Assembly: GCA_947631615.1 (NCBI GenBank)
Contig: CANRLX010000009.1
Location: 1 to 63,246 of the forward strand
Direction: 5' to 3'
DNA length: 63,246 nucleotides
From: an uncultured Acetatifactor sp.
GTDB lineage: Bacteria > Bacillota > Clostridia > Lachnospirales > Lachnospiraceae
Shown: one piece after another, positions 8,522-17,153 of the stretch
Position numbering within the stretch: the first letter of the stretch is position 1
Layout: each line of letters begins with the position of its first letter
Program-made: the position numbers and the translations under genes
Notes under the pieces: model-generated
Databases searched by the model: none
The model's input: the letters and a program-made list of their open reading frames with translations, nothing else
Told to the model about the DNA's origin: nothing

Positions 8522-9568
8522 ATGATCACGATTTCTCTCTGTATGATCGTAAAAAATGAGGAGAAGGTGCTGGCGCGCTGTCTGGACAGCGTGGCGGATC
8601 TGGTGGACGAGGTGATCATCGTAGACACCGGTTCCACCGACCGGACCAGGGAGATCGCCGCCGCGTACACGGAGCACCTGTACGATTTTGTGTGGGTGGA
8701 TGATTTTGCGGCGGCGCGCAACTTTGCCTTCTCGAAGGCTTCCATGGAATACATCTACTCCGCGGATGCGGACGAGGTGCTCTCGGAGGAGAACCGGACG
8801 CGGTTCCTTGCCCTGAAGGAGAAGCTTTTGCCGCAGATCGAGATCGTCCAGATGAAATACGGAAACCAGCTCCGGTTTGGCACCGTCTACAATTTTGATG
8901 AGGAGTACCGCCCGAAGCTCTTTAAGCGGAAGCGGGATTTTATTTGGGAGGGCCCCATTCACGAGACGGTGCGGCTCACTCCCGTGGTGTTTGACAGCGA
9001 TATCGTGATCACACATATGCCGGAGCAAAGCCACGCGGGGAGGGATCTGCAGGCGTTTCAGCGCCAGACCGAGAAGGGGACGCGCCTCTCTAAAAGGCTT
9101 CACAATATGTATGCCAGAGAGCTTTTTCTCTCGGGGGATGCCGAGGCGTTTGCCCGGGCGAGGACGTTCTTTCAACAGTCTGCCGCCGATGTGGAACGCA
9201 GTGCGGACGAGGTCACGGAGAGCTGTCTGGTGGCGGCCAGGGCGGCGAGGCTTGCGGGGGATGTGGTGGATTTCTTCAAATATGCCTCCAAGGTGATCGC
9301 CGAGGGCGAGTGTTCGGAGGTATGCCGCGAGCTTGGGGCCTTTTATGAGGAGAGGGAGGACTATGAGGAAGCGGTCATCTGGTACTATAACGCCGTGTAT
9401 GAGACGACGCCGATCCTGCGCAGAGACTCCGGCGGCAGGGACAGCCTGGAGGGGCTGATCCGCTGCTATGACGCGCTTCACATGGAGGAGGAGAGCGCGG
9501 TTTACCGTCGGGAATTAAAAGAGAGGAATGAGAAAGACAATGAGAAAGACAATGAGATGGGAAGATAA
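8522..9568 (+). CDS. Family 2 glycosyltransferase with C-terminal helical repeats
   Basis: A 348-residue protein; the ATG at 8522 follows AGAGAGGAG and starts the canonical GT2 fold (ISLCMIVKNEEKVLARCL). IIVDTGSTDRT and the DADEV motif form the nucleotide-sugar and metal site (about 30-85). Residues after about 200 look like TPR-type helical repeats, ending in a Glu/Lys/Asn/Asp-rich tail. SunS-like GT2 enzymes with TPR tails glycosylate peptides or surface molecules, but the acceptor cannot be told here. It ends in a 12-base tandem repeat and overlaps the following aminotransferase by 41 bases. Confidence 0.88.
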   Translation: MITISLCMIVKNEEKVLARCLDSVADLVDEVIIVDTGSTDRTREIAAAYTEHLYDFVWVDDFAAARNFAFSKASMEYIYSADADEVLSEENRTRFLALKEKLLPQIEIVQMKYGNQLRFGTVYNFDEEYRPKLFKRKRDFIWEGPIHETVRLTPVVFDSDIVITHMPEQSHAGRDLQAFQRQTEKGTRLSKRLHNMYARELFLSGDAEAFARARTFFQQSAADVERSADEVTESCLVAARAARLAGDVVDFFKYASKVIAEGECSEVCRELGAFYEEREDYEEAVIWYYNAVYETTPILRRDSGGRDSLEGLIRCYDALHMEEESAVYRRELKERNEKDNEKDNEMGR

Positions 9569-10613
9569 CGTGCGGAGGGTGGTTCCCTATGTGGCTGGGG
9601 AGCAGCCGGACAAGGAACACATGATCAAGCTAAATACAAACGAATGTCCGTATCCGCCCGCGCCCGGTGTGGCGAGGCTGGCGAGCCGGATGAACACGGA
9701 CGCCCTGCGCCTCTATCCGGATCCGGATGCGACGCCCCTGGTGGAGGCCCTGGCATCCTACTACGGGCTGAAAAAGGAGCAGGTCTTTGTGGGAGTGGGA
9801 TCGGATGATGTCCTGTCCATGGCGTTTCTCACGTTCTTTAACGGCTCGGAGCCGATCCTGTTTCCGGATGTGACCTACTCCTTCTACGACGTGTGGGCGA
9901 ACCTTTACCGCATCCCCTATCGGACCTGCGCCCTGGACGAGGACTGGCGCATCCGGCCCGAGGATTACCGACAGCCAAACGGCGGGATCATTTTTCCAAA
10001 TCCCAATGCGCCGACCGGAGTGCTGGAGCCGCTGTCCGTGGTGGAGGAGATCCTGCAGGCCAATCCGGATGTGATCGTGATCGTGGATGAGGCATATATT
10101 GATTTTGGCGGGGCCAGCGCCTTGCCGCTTTTGGAGAAATATGAGAATCTTCTGGTGGTGCAGACGTTCTCCAAATCCCGCGCGATGGCGGGGCTTCGCA
10201 TCGGCTACTGCATGGGGAATGAAAAGCTGATCCGCTGCCTGAACGACGTCAAGTTTTCCTTTAACTCCTATACGATGAACCGCCCTTCCCAGCTGATGGG
10301 GGTGGAGGCCGTTCGGGACGACGCATACTTTCGTGAGATCACCAGAAAGGTGGCGGCGACCAGGGAGTGGGCCAAGGGGGAGCTGTCAAGGCTGGGCTTT
10401 TCCTTTCCGGACTCAAAGGCGAATTTCATCTTTGCCAGGCATGAGAGCGTTCCCGCGGAGAAGATCTTTCAGGAGCTGAAGGCGGCGGATATTTATGTGC
10501 GTCATTGGAACAAGCCGCGCATCGAGAACTATCTGCGCATCACCGTGGGGACAGAGGAAGAGATGAAGGCGCTGTTTGCCAGGCTAAACGTGATTTTAGA
10601 AAAGGAGATATAG
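9528..10613 (+). CDS. hisC: Histidinol-phosphate aminotransferase-like class I/II aminotransferase
   Basis: A 361-residue PLP enzyme of the HisC family. It shows MIKLNTNECPYPPAP near the N-terminus, FPNPNAPTG for substrate and PLP contacts, the DEAYIDF aspartate that holds the pyridine nitrogen, and K216 in TFSKSRAMAGLR as the Schiff-base lysine. HisC converts histidinol phosphate and 2-oxoglutarate reversibly, but relatives act on other substrates and no other his gene is in the window. Three in-frame ATGs (9528, 9540, 9552) arise from a 12-base tandem repeat. The family usually begins as MRWEDNVRR, which is the third ATG, so the start is uncertain. Confidence 0.87.
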   Translation: MRKTMRKTMRWEDNVRRVVPYVAGEQPDKEHMIKLNTNECPYPPAPGVARLASRMNTDALRLYPDPDATPLVEALASYYGLKKEQVFVGVGSDDVLSMAFLTFFNGSEPILFPDVTYSFYDVWANLYRIPYRTCALDEDWRIRPEDYRQPNGGIIFPNPNAPTGVLEPLSVVEEILQANPDVIVIVDEAYIDFGGASALPLLEKYENLLVVQTFSKSRAMAGLRIGYCMGNEKLIRCLNDVKFSFNSYTMNRPSQLMGVEAVRDDAYFREITRKVAATREWAKGELSRLGFSFPDSKANFIFARHESVPAEKIFQELKAADIYVRHWNKPRIENYLRITVGTEEEMKALFARLNVILEKEI

Positions 10614-10616
10614 GTT

Positions 10617-11093
10617 ATGCTTAAGAAGTTTCTTACGGTTTTTTTGATTTCCATGGTGCCGCTGATTGAGCTTAGAGGCGCGATCCCTGTGGCGGTAGGC
10701 TTTGGCCTTCCCCTGTTGCCCAGCTATATCATCTGTGTGCTGGGCAATATGATTCCGGTGCCTTTTATCTATCTCTTCGCCAGGAAGGTGCTGGAGTGGG
10801 GCGCTGACAAGCCGGTGATTGGAAAGTTTTTCTCCTGGTGTCTGGAAAAGGGACACAAGGGCGGCAGGAAGCTGCAGGAAAAGGCGGGCAGAGGACTGTT
10901 TGCGGCGCTCCTTTTGTTTGTGGGGATTCCTTTGCCCGGGACGGGAGCCTGGACGGGCACGCTGGCGGCCAGCCTTCTGGACATGGATTTTAAGTCCAGC
11001 GTGACGGCGGTGCTGTTGGGCGTGATCCTGGCAGGCGTGATCATGGGTGTGGGCAGCATGGGCGTGTTTGGCGCCCTGGGCGCTTTGGTTTAG
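10617..11093 (+). CDS. Small multidrug-export family membrane protein (COG2426)
   Basis: A 158-residue polytopic membrane protein with the conserved opening PLIELRGAIPVAVGFGLP and the internal GIPLPGTGAWTGTLAA motif of the Sm_multidrug_ex family. About four to five hydrophobic segments are visible. Export of small molecules is the family's nominal role, poorly tested. It starts three bases after the hisC stop, so the two are translated together. Confidence 0.82.
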   Translation: MLKKFLTVFLISMVPLIELRGAIPVAVGFGLPLLPSYIICVLGNMIPVPFIYLFARKVLEWGADKPVIGKFFSWCLEKGHKGGRKLQEKAGRGLFAALLLFVGIPLPGTGAWTGTLAASLLDMDFKSSVTAVLLGVILAGVIMGVGSMGVFGALGALV

Positions 11094-11126
11094 GGCTGCC
11101 GGAAAGAGATACCGAGGTGATAAGTG

Positions 11127-11936
11127 ATGGCAAAGGACGGGGAAAAGGCCGAGATGTATTCGGATTTTGCCTTTGTGTACGACGAGCTGATGGATGAGAC
11201 TCCCTATCGGAGCTGGTGTGATTTCCTGGTCGGAGCGATCGGGAAATACGGGGTGTCCACTCCCGTGCGGAACGCGGCGGACGCGCTGGAATCGGAGCGC
11301 AATCTGGTGGTGGATCTGGGATGCGGCACGGGGACCCTCACGGAGCTTCTCTACGAGAGGGGCTATGATGTGATCGGTGTGGACAATTCCCCCTCCATGC
11401 TGAATGTGGCGATGGAGAAAAAGGAGAGGCACGGATCCGATATCCTGTATCTGCTTCAGGATATGAGGGAGCTGGATCTGTACAGCACGGTGGGGACGGT
11501 GGTCAGCGTGTGCGATTCCATCAACTATATTTTGGAGGAGAGCGAGCTTTTGCAGGTGTTTTCGCGGGTGAAAAATTTCCTCTACCCCGGCGGCATCTTT
11601 GTCTTTGACTTTAACACGGATTACAAGTACCGCCAGGTCATCGGCGACGCCACCATCGCGGAGAATCGGGAGGACTGCAGCTTTATCTGGGAAAATTACT
11701 ACGACGAGGAGAGCGGGATCAACGAGTACGACGTGACGGTCTTTGTGCAGCAGAAGGGGGAGCTCTTCCGCCGCTTTGAGGAGACCCATCTCCAGAGGGG
11801 ATATACGGTGGAGCAGATGCGCCGGATCGCAGAACGGGCGGGACTTGTGACAGTGGACATTCAGGATGCGGACACCGGACAGGCGGTGACGGATGTGAGC
11901 CAGCGGGTGTATATGACGGTGAAAAAGGAAGCATAG
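11127..11936 (+). CDS. Class I SAM-dependent methyltransferase
   Basis: A 269-residue protein; the ATG at 11127 is seven bases after GAGGTG and is preferred to the GTG three bases upstream. Motif I (VVDLGCGTGTL) lies near residues 61-71, followed by the acidic VIGVDNS strand end and motif LLQDMRELDL. The N-terminal YSDFAFVYDELMDETPY block is typical of a Firmicutes methyltransferase group often found upstream of hslO. The methyl acceptor is unknown. Confidence 0.85.
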   Translation: MAKDGEKAEMYSDFAFVYDELMDETPYRSWCDFLVGAIGKYGVSTPVRNAADALESERNLVVDLGCGTGTLTELLYERGYDVIGVDNSPSMLNVAMEKKERHGSDILYLLQDMRELDLYSTVGTVVSVCDSINYILEESELLQVFSRVKNFLYPGGIFVFDFNTDYKYRQVIGDATIAENREDCSFIWENYYDEESGINEYDVTVFVQQKGELFRRFEETHLQRGYTVEQMRRIAERAGLVTVDIQDADTGQAVTDVSQRVYMTVKKEA

Positions 11937-11973
11937 GAAATACAACGGGCGGGAAACCGGAAAAGAGGATGAC

Positions 11974-12882
11974 ATGACGGATTATATGGTTCGCGCGACT
12001 GCGGCGGATACGCAGATCAGAGCGTTTGCCTGTACCACCAGGGGCGTGGTCGAGAAGGCCAGGCAGGCGCACAATACAAGCCCGGTGATCACGGCCGCGC
12101 TTGGAAGGCTTCTCTCGGGAGGCGTGATGATGGGCTCCATGCTGAAGGGGGAAAAGGATATCCTGACGCTTCAGATCAAGGGGGACGGGCCGGTGAACGG
12201 GATCACGGTCACTGCCGACTCCCAGGGGAACGTAAAGGGATACGCCAATGTGCCGGATGTGATCCTTCCCCCAAAGCCCAACGGCAAGCTGGATGTCTCC
12301 GGAGCTGTGGGACAAGGTTATTTGAGCGTGATCAAGGATCTGGGACTAAAGGAGCCGTATGTTGGGCAGACTGAGCTTCAGACGGGCGAGATCGCGGAGG
12401 ATCTGACCTATTACTTTGCGGCGTCCGAGCAGGTGCCCTCCTCGGTGGGACTGGGAGTTTTAATGGAGAGGAACAATACCGTCCGGCAGGCGGGCGGATT
12501 TATCATACAGCTCATGCCCTTTGCGGAGGAGAGCGTTATCGCGGGATTGGAGAGGAATCTGGCGAAGGTGGCTTCCGTCACTTCGATTCTGGATGCCGGG
12601 AACACGCCGGAGCAGATGCTTGCGATCCTGCTGGAGGGGTTTGCGCCGGAGATCACCGGCCGGATGCCGGTGCAGTTTGCCTGTAACTGTAACCGGACCA
12701 GGATAGAAAAGGTGCTGATCAGCATCGGCAGAAAGGAGCTTTGCTCCATGATCGACGAGGGCAGACCGATCGAGGTAAACTGTCAGTTCTGCGGTACCAA
12801 CTATACGTTCAGCGTGGAGGAGTTGAAGGAGATCTATGAGACAGGGTTTTATCAAGGTGGCGGCGGTAACGCCCAAAATTAA
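11974..12882 (+). CDS. hslO: Hsp33 redox-regulated chaperone
   Basis: A 302-residue cytoplasmic chaperone. The zinc-binding redox switch is complete: C237 and C239 in the CxC pair and C270 and C273 in the CxxC pair. The N-terminal domain carries the usual Hsp33 motifs (GDGPVNGITVTAD, GYANVP, SSVGLGVLMERNN). Oxidation releases zinc and activates holdase function. Its last 47 bases overlap the NAD synthetase start. Confidence 0.95.
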   Translation: MTDYMVRATAADTQIRAFACTTRGVVEKARQAHNTSPVITAALGRLLSGGVMMGSMLKGEKDILTLQIKGDGPVNGITVTADSQGNVKGYANVPDVILPPKPNGKLDVSGAVGQGYLSVIKDLGLKEPYVGQTELQTGEIAEDLTYYFAASEQVPSSVGLGVLMERNNTVRQAGGFIIQLMPFAEESVIAGLERNLAKVASVTSILDAGNTPEQMLAILLEGFAPEITGRMPVQFACNCNRTRIEKVLISIGRKELCSMIDEGRPIEVNCQFCGTNYTFSVEELKEIYETGFYQGGGGNAQN

Positions 12883-14749
12883 GGTTGCGGATCCGGTATA
12901 CAATGCGGAGCAGGTGTGCAAAGGGCTGGAGGAAGCCTGCGCCAGGGGGGCAAAGATCATCGTATTTCCCGAGCTGTGCCTCACCGGATATACCTGCGGG
13001 GATCTGTTTCTGCAGGGGCTGCTTTTGAAAGAGGCGCTTGCAGCGTTGAGGCGCGTGGCGGAGGCGACCGCCGGCAGAGATGCCCTGGTTTTGGTGGGAC
13101 TGCCGGTGGAGCGGGACGGCAGACTGTACAATGTGGCGGCGGTGCTGCACAGCGGAGAGATCCTGGGGATGGTGCCCAAGACAAACATCCCCTCCTACGC
13201 GGAGTTCTATGAGGGGCGGCACTTTGCGGGGGGAAACCGGCGGGCGGTGCCCTTTTGTCTGGACGGCGGGCAGATCCCCTTCGGAGCCAATCTGCTGTTT
13301 GAGTGCGTCAACGTGCCGGGGCTTACGGTGGGCTGCGAGATCTGTGAGGATCTGTGGGTGGCGAATCCGCCGGGGACCGATCACGCGCTTATGGGGGCGA
13401 CCGTTATCGCCAATCTGTCCGCCTCCGACGAGACGGTGGGGAAGGAGGAGTATCGGGAGCTGCTGGTGAAATCCGCCAGCGCGAGGCTTCTGTGCGGCTA
13501 TGTCTACACCTCCGCCGGAGAGGGGGAATCCACCCAGGATCTGGTGTTCGGGGGACATAACCTGATCGCGGAGAACGGAACGATCATCGCTCAGTCCAAG
13601 CGGTTTCAGGGGGAGACGATCTACGGGGAGATCGACGTGCAGAGGATAAACGGGGAGCGGAGACGCATGGGAACCTTTGGAAAGGAGCCGGATCTTCCCT
13701 ACGAGGTGGTGCCGTTTCGCCTTACGGTGGAGGAGACTTGTCTTGACAGGACCTTCGGATGTACGCCCTTTGTGCCCAGCGACGAGGAGAAGAGAAACCA
13801 CCGCTGCGAGGAGATCCTCTCCATTCAGTCCTACGGCCTGAAAAAGCGCTGTGAGCATACCGGCCTGCAGAAGGCGGTGATTGGGATTTCCGGCGGTCTG
13901 GACTCCACGCTGGCGCTCCTTGTGACGGTGCGCGCCTTTGATATGCTGGGGCTGGACAGGAAGGGGATCCTGGCGGTGACCATGCCCTGCTTTGGCACCA
14001 CGGACCGCACCTATGACAACGCCTGCAGGCTGGCGAAAACGCTGAAGGTCACGCTGATGGAGGTGGATATCAGAGAGTCGGTCCTGCGCCATTTCGAGGA
14101 TATCGGACAGGATGTGGACAACCATGATATCGCCTACGAGAACGGGCAGGCCAGGGAGCGGACGCAGGTGTTGATGGATATCGCCAACCAGCAGAACGGG
14201 CTGGTCATCGGAACGGGAGATATGTCGGAGCTGGCTCTGGGCTGGGCGACCTACAACGGGGACCATATGTCCATGTACGGTGTGAACGCCGGCGTGCCCA
14301 AGACTCTGGTGAGGCATCTGGTGAGGTATTATGCGGACACCTGTCAAAACGCGGAGCTGTCGGAGGCTCTGGGGGATGTGCTGGATACCCCCGTCAGTCC
14401 GGAGCTTCTTCCTCCGGTGGACGGCGTGATCTCTCAGAGGACGGAGGAGCTGGTGGGCCCCTATGAGCTCCACGACTTCTTTCTGTACTATATGCTGCGC
14501 TGTTCCTTTGAGCCTGCCAAGGTGTACCGGCTGGCGGTGAGGGCCTTTGAAGGGCTGTACGACAGGGCGGTGATCCTCAAATGGCTCAAGACGTTTTACC
14601 GGAGATTTTTCTCCCAGCAGTTTAAGCGCTCCTGTCTGCCGGACGGCCCGAAGGTGGGAAGCGTCGCGCTGTCTCCCCGGGGAGACCTCCGTATGCCCTC
14701 CGACGCCTGCGCGCGCATTTGGCTGGAGCAGCTGGAGGAGCTTGCATAA
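12836..14749 (+). CDS. nadE: Glutamine-dependent NAD+ synthetase
   Basis: A 637-residue two-domain enzyme. The N-terminal nitrilase-like glutaminase has the Glu-Lys-Cys triad at E46 (FPELCLTGY), K115 (PKTNIPSY) and C170 (EICEDLW). The C-terminal synthetase has the ATP pyrophosphatase P-loop SGGLDST at about residue 352. It amidates deamido-NAD with ammonia from glutamine, the last step of NAD synthesis. The ATG overlaps hslO by 47 bases and has GAAGGAG upstream inside hslO. The start matches the family's usual GFIKVAA opening. Confidence 0.95.
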   Translation: MRQGFIKVAAVTPKIKVADPVYNAEQVCKGLEEACARGAKIIVFPELCLTGYTCGDLFLQGLLLKEALAALRRVAEATAGRDALVLVGLPVERDGRLYNVAAVLHSGEILGMVPKTNIPSYAEFYEGRHFAGGNRRAVPFCLDGGQIPFGANLLFECVNVPGLTVGCEICEDLWVANPPGTDHALMGATVIANLSASDETVGKEEYRELLVKSASARLLCGYVYTSAGEGESTQDLVFGGHNLIAENGTIIAQSKRFQGETIYGEIDVQRINGERRRMGTFGKEPDLPYEVVPFRLTVEETCLDRTFGCTPFVPSDEEKRNHRCEEILSIQSYGLKKRCEHTGLQKAVIGISGGLDSTLALLVTVRAFDMLGLDRKGILAVTMPCFGTTDRTYDNACRLAKTLKVTLMEVDIRESVLRHFEDIGQDVDNHDIAYENGQARERTQVLMDIANQQNGLVIGTGDMSELALGWATYNGDHMSMYGVNAGVPKTLVRHLVRYYADTCQNAELSEALGDVLDTPVSPELLPPVDGVISQRTEELVGPYELHDFFLYYMLRCSFEPAKVYRLAVRAFEGLYDRAVILKWLKTFYRRFFSQQFKRSCLPDGPKVGSVALSPRGDLRMPSDACARIWLEQLEELA

Positions 14750-14779
14750 GAGCTTCCGGACGGAAGACAAAAATAAGAG

Positions 14780-14820
14780 AACAGCGGTCCTTACCCTTAA
14801 CCGGTAAAGACCGCTGTTTT
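14780..14820. terminator. Bidirectional terminator between nadE and the convergent FMN-binding-like gene
   Basis: ACAGCGGTC at 14781-14789 pairs with GACCGCTGT at 14809-14817, and inner TTACC/GGTAA extends the stem, with one mismatch. T-runs follow on the plus strand; on the other strand the A/T tract also allows termination. It sits between two converging genes. Confidence 0.8.
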
Positions 14821-14825
14821 GCGTG

Positions 14826-15308
14826 TCAGGGTTTGGCCGCTTTGTCCAGGGAATTGCGGATCGCCTCCAACAGGACCAACGAGGTGTATTTGCTGTCCGA
14901 GGAGTAGGAAACCTGGTCCAGAGACTGGGTCTCGTAGATCTGTTCGCAGAGGGAATCAAAGGTGGGCTGCAGCAGGGGGTACATGGTGGTGACTGCCTCG
15001 CTCAAGTCCACCAGATGGATGGATGTGATGGAATCCTCCGACACGATCACCTCCACGTCTACGGACTGTCCTCCCAGCAGCAGCTCCGTTGTGTAGATGC
15101 CGGGTATGTAGATAGATTCCGAGGCGGACTGCGCGGCCTCCGAAGATTCGGACGTCTGCCCGTCGGAGGCGTCCTGGCCGCCGGAAGCTTTCTCCGGCCA
15201 GAACAGCAGGATCAGCAGCACCACAAACAGGATGCCAAGCACGGCAAAAATACCGGTATAGATCAATTCTTTCATATGAAGTACGACAATCTTTGTTTTT
15301 GCACTCAT
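14826..15308 (-). CDS. Membrane-anchored FMN-binding-like protein
   Basis: A 160-residue protein with AAGGAG before its ATG. An N-terminal membrane helix (about 12-37) is followed by a Ser/Glu/Gln-rich linker and a domain of about 95 residues. That domain reads like a small FMN-binding (PF04205-type) fold: GIYTTELLLGG, VDVEVIVSEDSITSIHLVDLSE, then QSLDQVSYSSDSKYTSLVLLEAI. The usual flavinylation motif (SGATxTS) is degenerate here, so flavin attachment is doubtful. Function unknown; extracytoplasmic location is likely. Confidence 0.6.
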   Translation of the reverse strand: MSAKTKIVVLHMKELIYTGIFAVLGILFVVLLILLFWPEKASGGQDASDGQTSESSEAAQSASESIYIPGIYTTELLLGGQSVDVEVIVSEDSITSIHLVDLSEAVTTMYPLLQPTFDSLCEQIYETQSLDQVSYSSDSKYTSLVLLEAIRNSLDKAAKP

Positions 15309-15427
15309 AGATACGCTCCTTGGATCCTTCCGAAAGGATATTTTTTACTTAAGAATATGCGTGGACATCCGGCTTTAGACCCCGATCTTTTGCGGTTTTG
15401 CCCAGGGCCGATCTTTTCTGATTTCTA

Positions 15428-15457
15428 TTGACAAGCCGACGTGGCGGTTGTTATCAT
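15428..15457 (+). promoter_or_regulatory. Predicted glnA promoter
   Basis: TTGACA at 15428-15433 and TATCAT at 15452-15457 with an 18-base spacer. Transcription would begin near 15464, giving a 75-base leader. The leader holds a 5-bp hairpin with a six-base loop (15465-15480) and a second short hairpin followed by TTTTT (about 15487-15504). Confidence 0.65.
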
Positions 15458-15538
15458 AGAGGACAGAACGGAGGGGTTCTTACAGTGGTAGGAATGCCTT
15501 TTTCACAGGTAAAACAGAGATAACATTGGAGGTAGCGT

Positions 15539-16873
15539 ATGAAGAATTATACCAGAGAGGATGTCGTCAGGATCGCGAAGGACGAGGATGTGGAGTTTAT
15601 CCGTCTCCAGTTTACCGATATGTTTGGCAATCTGAAGAATATTGCCGTCACCGTCAGCCAGCTGGAGCGGGCGCTGAACAATCAGTGTATGTTTGACGGA
15701 TCTGCGATCGACGGCTTTGTGCGCATTGAGGAGTCCGATATGTATCTGTATCCGGATTGTTCCACCTTCGAGATCTTTCCGTGGAGGCCCCAGCAGGGCA
15801 AGGTGGCGAGGATGATCTGTGATGTCTATCGGCCCAGCGGCGAGCCCTTTGAGGGAGATCCCAGGCATATTTTAAAGAACGCCCTGAAGGAGGCGCAGAA
15901 GCTGGGATATACCTTTCAGGTGGGGCCGGAGTGTGAGTTTTTTCTTTTTGACACGGACGAGAATGCCAAGCCCACCGTTGACACCCAGGAGCAGGCGGGC
16001 TATTTTGACGTGGGCCCCTTAGACTGCGGCGAGAACGCCAGGCGCGATATGGTCATGACGCTGGAGGAGATGGGGTTTGTCATCGAGGCGTCCCACCACG
16101 AGATCGCGCCGGCACAGCACGAGATCGATCTGCGCTACGACGAGGCGCTCGTGACGGCGGACAATATTATGACGTTTAAGCTGGCGGTGAGGACCATCGC
16201 GAAGAGATACGGCCTGCACGCCACCTTTATGCCCAAGCCCAAGTCCGGCGTAAACGGCTCCGGTATGCACATCAATATGTCCCTGCACCGGGACGGCAAA
16301 AATATCTTCGGAGATCCCTCGGATCCCCTGGGGCTGAGTAAGGACGCCTATTATTTTATAGGAGGGTTGATGAGACATATCAAGGGGATGGCGGCCATCA
16401 CCAACCCGCTGGTCAATTCCTACAAGCGTCTGGTGCCGGGCTATGAGGCTCCGGTGTACATTGCCTGGAGCGCTACCAACCGAAGCCCTCTCATCCGAAT
16501 CCCGGCTACGGCGGGCGGGGAGGGAACCCGCATTGAGCTGAGAAGTCCGGATTCCGCGGCCAATCCCTATCTGATGCTGGCAGTGTGCCTGCGCGCGGGA
16601 CTGGACGGCATTGTCAACAAGATCGAGCCGCCGGACAGCGTGGGCGGGAATATCTTTGCTATGACGGAGGAGGAACGCCAGGCGATGGGGATCGACAAAC
16701 TGCCCTACTCCCTGCTGGAGGCGGCAGAGGAGCTGGAGAAGGATCCCTTTATCTGCCAGGTCCTGGGCGAAAGCTTTACACGGAGGTATGTGGACGCCAA
16801 GAAGCGGGAGTGGCAGGAATATCGCGGGCAGGTATCGCAGTGGGAGATCGAGCGGTATCTGTATAAATATTGA
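15539..16873 (+). CDS. glnA: Type I glutamine synthetase (GSI-alpha)
   Basis: A 444-residue enzyme that makes glutamine from glutamate, ammonia and ATP. Signatures include FTDMFGNLKN, the FDGSAIDGF latch region, the metal-site motif GPECEFFLF, HHEIAPAQHEID, the KPKSGVNGSGMHINMS ATP-site motif, and RIELRSPDSAANPYLMLA. Length and lack of the NLYDLPPEE adenylylation loop place it in the alpha class found in Firmicutes and Thermotoga, which is controlled by feedback and transcription rather than adenylylation. No glnR lies next to it; instead an ANTAR RNA-binding regulator follows, suggesting control at the RNA level. Confidence 0.96.
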   Translation: MKNYTREDVVRIAKDEDVEFIRLQFTDMFGNLKNIAVTVSQLERALNNQCMFDGSAIDGFVRIEESDMYLYPDCSTFEIFPWRPQQGKVARMICDVYRPSGEPFEGDPRHILKNALKEAQKLGYTFQVGPECEFFLFDTDENAKPTVDTQEQAGYFDVGPLDCGENARRDMVMTLEEMGFVIEASHHEIAPAQHEIDLRYDEALVTADNIMTFKLAVRTIAKRYGLHATFMPKPKSGVNGSGMHINMSLHRDGKNIFGDPSDPLGLSKDAYYFIGGLMRHIKGMAAITNPLVNSYKRLVPGYEAPVYIAWSATNRSPLIRIPATAGGEGTRIELRSPDSAANPYLMLAVCLRAGLDGIVNKIEPPDSVGGNIFAMTEEERQAMGIDKLPYSLLEAAEELEKDPFICQVLGESFTRRYVDAKKREWQEYRGQVSQWEIERYLYKY

Positions 16874-16895
16874 GATCTGCCTCCTGTACTCAAAG

Positions 16896-17122
16896 CAGGT
16901 GTTTGTGAAGCAAATTTTTTCGAGGCATCCCTGTGCATCCCAGACAAGATCGCGCACAGGGCATTATAGAGCCGCCGGTACTTATGCGCCGTGTTTTGGC
17001 GCATTAGGTACCGCTGCGAGCGATATATAGCGAAAGCGTGCCCTGTGGCGACTTGTCTGGGATGCACACGGCACGCTTTCACACACGATTTTTCTCCCAA
17101 AAAGGAGCTTCGTAAACACTTA
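16896..17122. repeat. Long imperfect palindrome between glnA and the ANTAR gene
   Basis: Nested inverted repeats span about 227 bases. A perfect 17-base arm lies at 16932-16948 and its complement at 17052-17068. Inside these are CACAGGGC (16955-16962) with GCCCTGTG (17040-17047), then CGGTAC/GTACCG and TGCGCC/GGCGCA nearest the centre. Outer arms near 16898-16911 and 17107-17121 also match imperfectly. RNA from either strand would fold into one long hairpin. It could be a palindromic mobile repeat, a glnA terminator or a regulatory RNA; no second copy was noticed in the window. Confidence 0.75.
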
Positions 17123-17153
17123 GACAGCAAAAGGAAGGAAAGGAGGTGGGCGC

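Noticed and set aside
12809..14959. Very long open frame on the minus strand opposite nadE (716 codons)
   Set aside because: It lies fully antisense to a clear nadE with all catalytic motifs; its translation is Arg/His/Pro/Gln-rich without domains, typical of GC-rich shadow frames.
15539..16873. Adenylylation control of GlnA
   Set aside because: The NLYDLPPEE-type loop with the modified Tyr is absent, as expected for GSI-alpha.
16981..17020. ANTAR target hairpin inside the palindrome
   Set aside because: The central hairpin has a seven-base loop, not the six-base loop needed, and no second hairpin of the right type follows.
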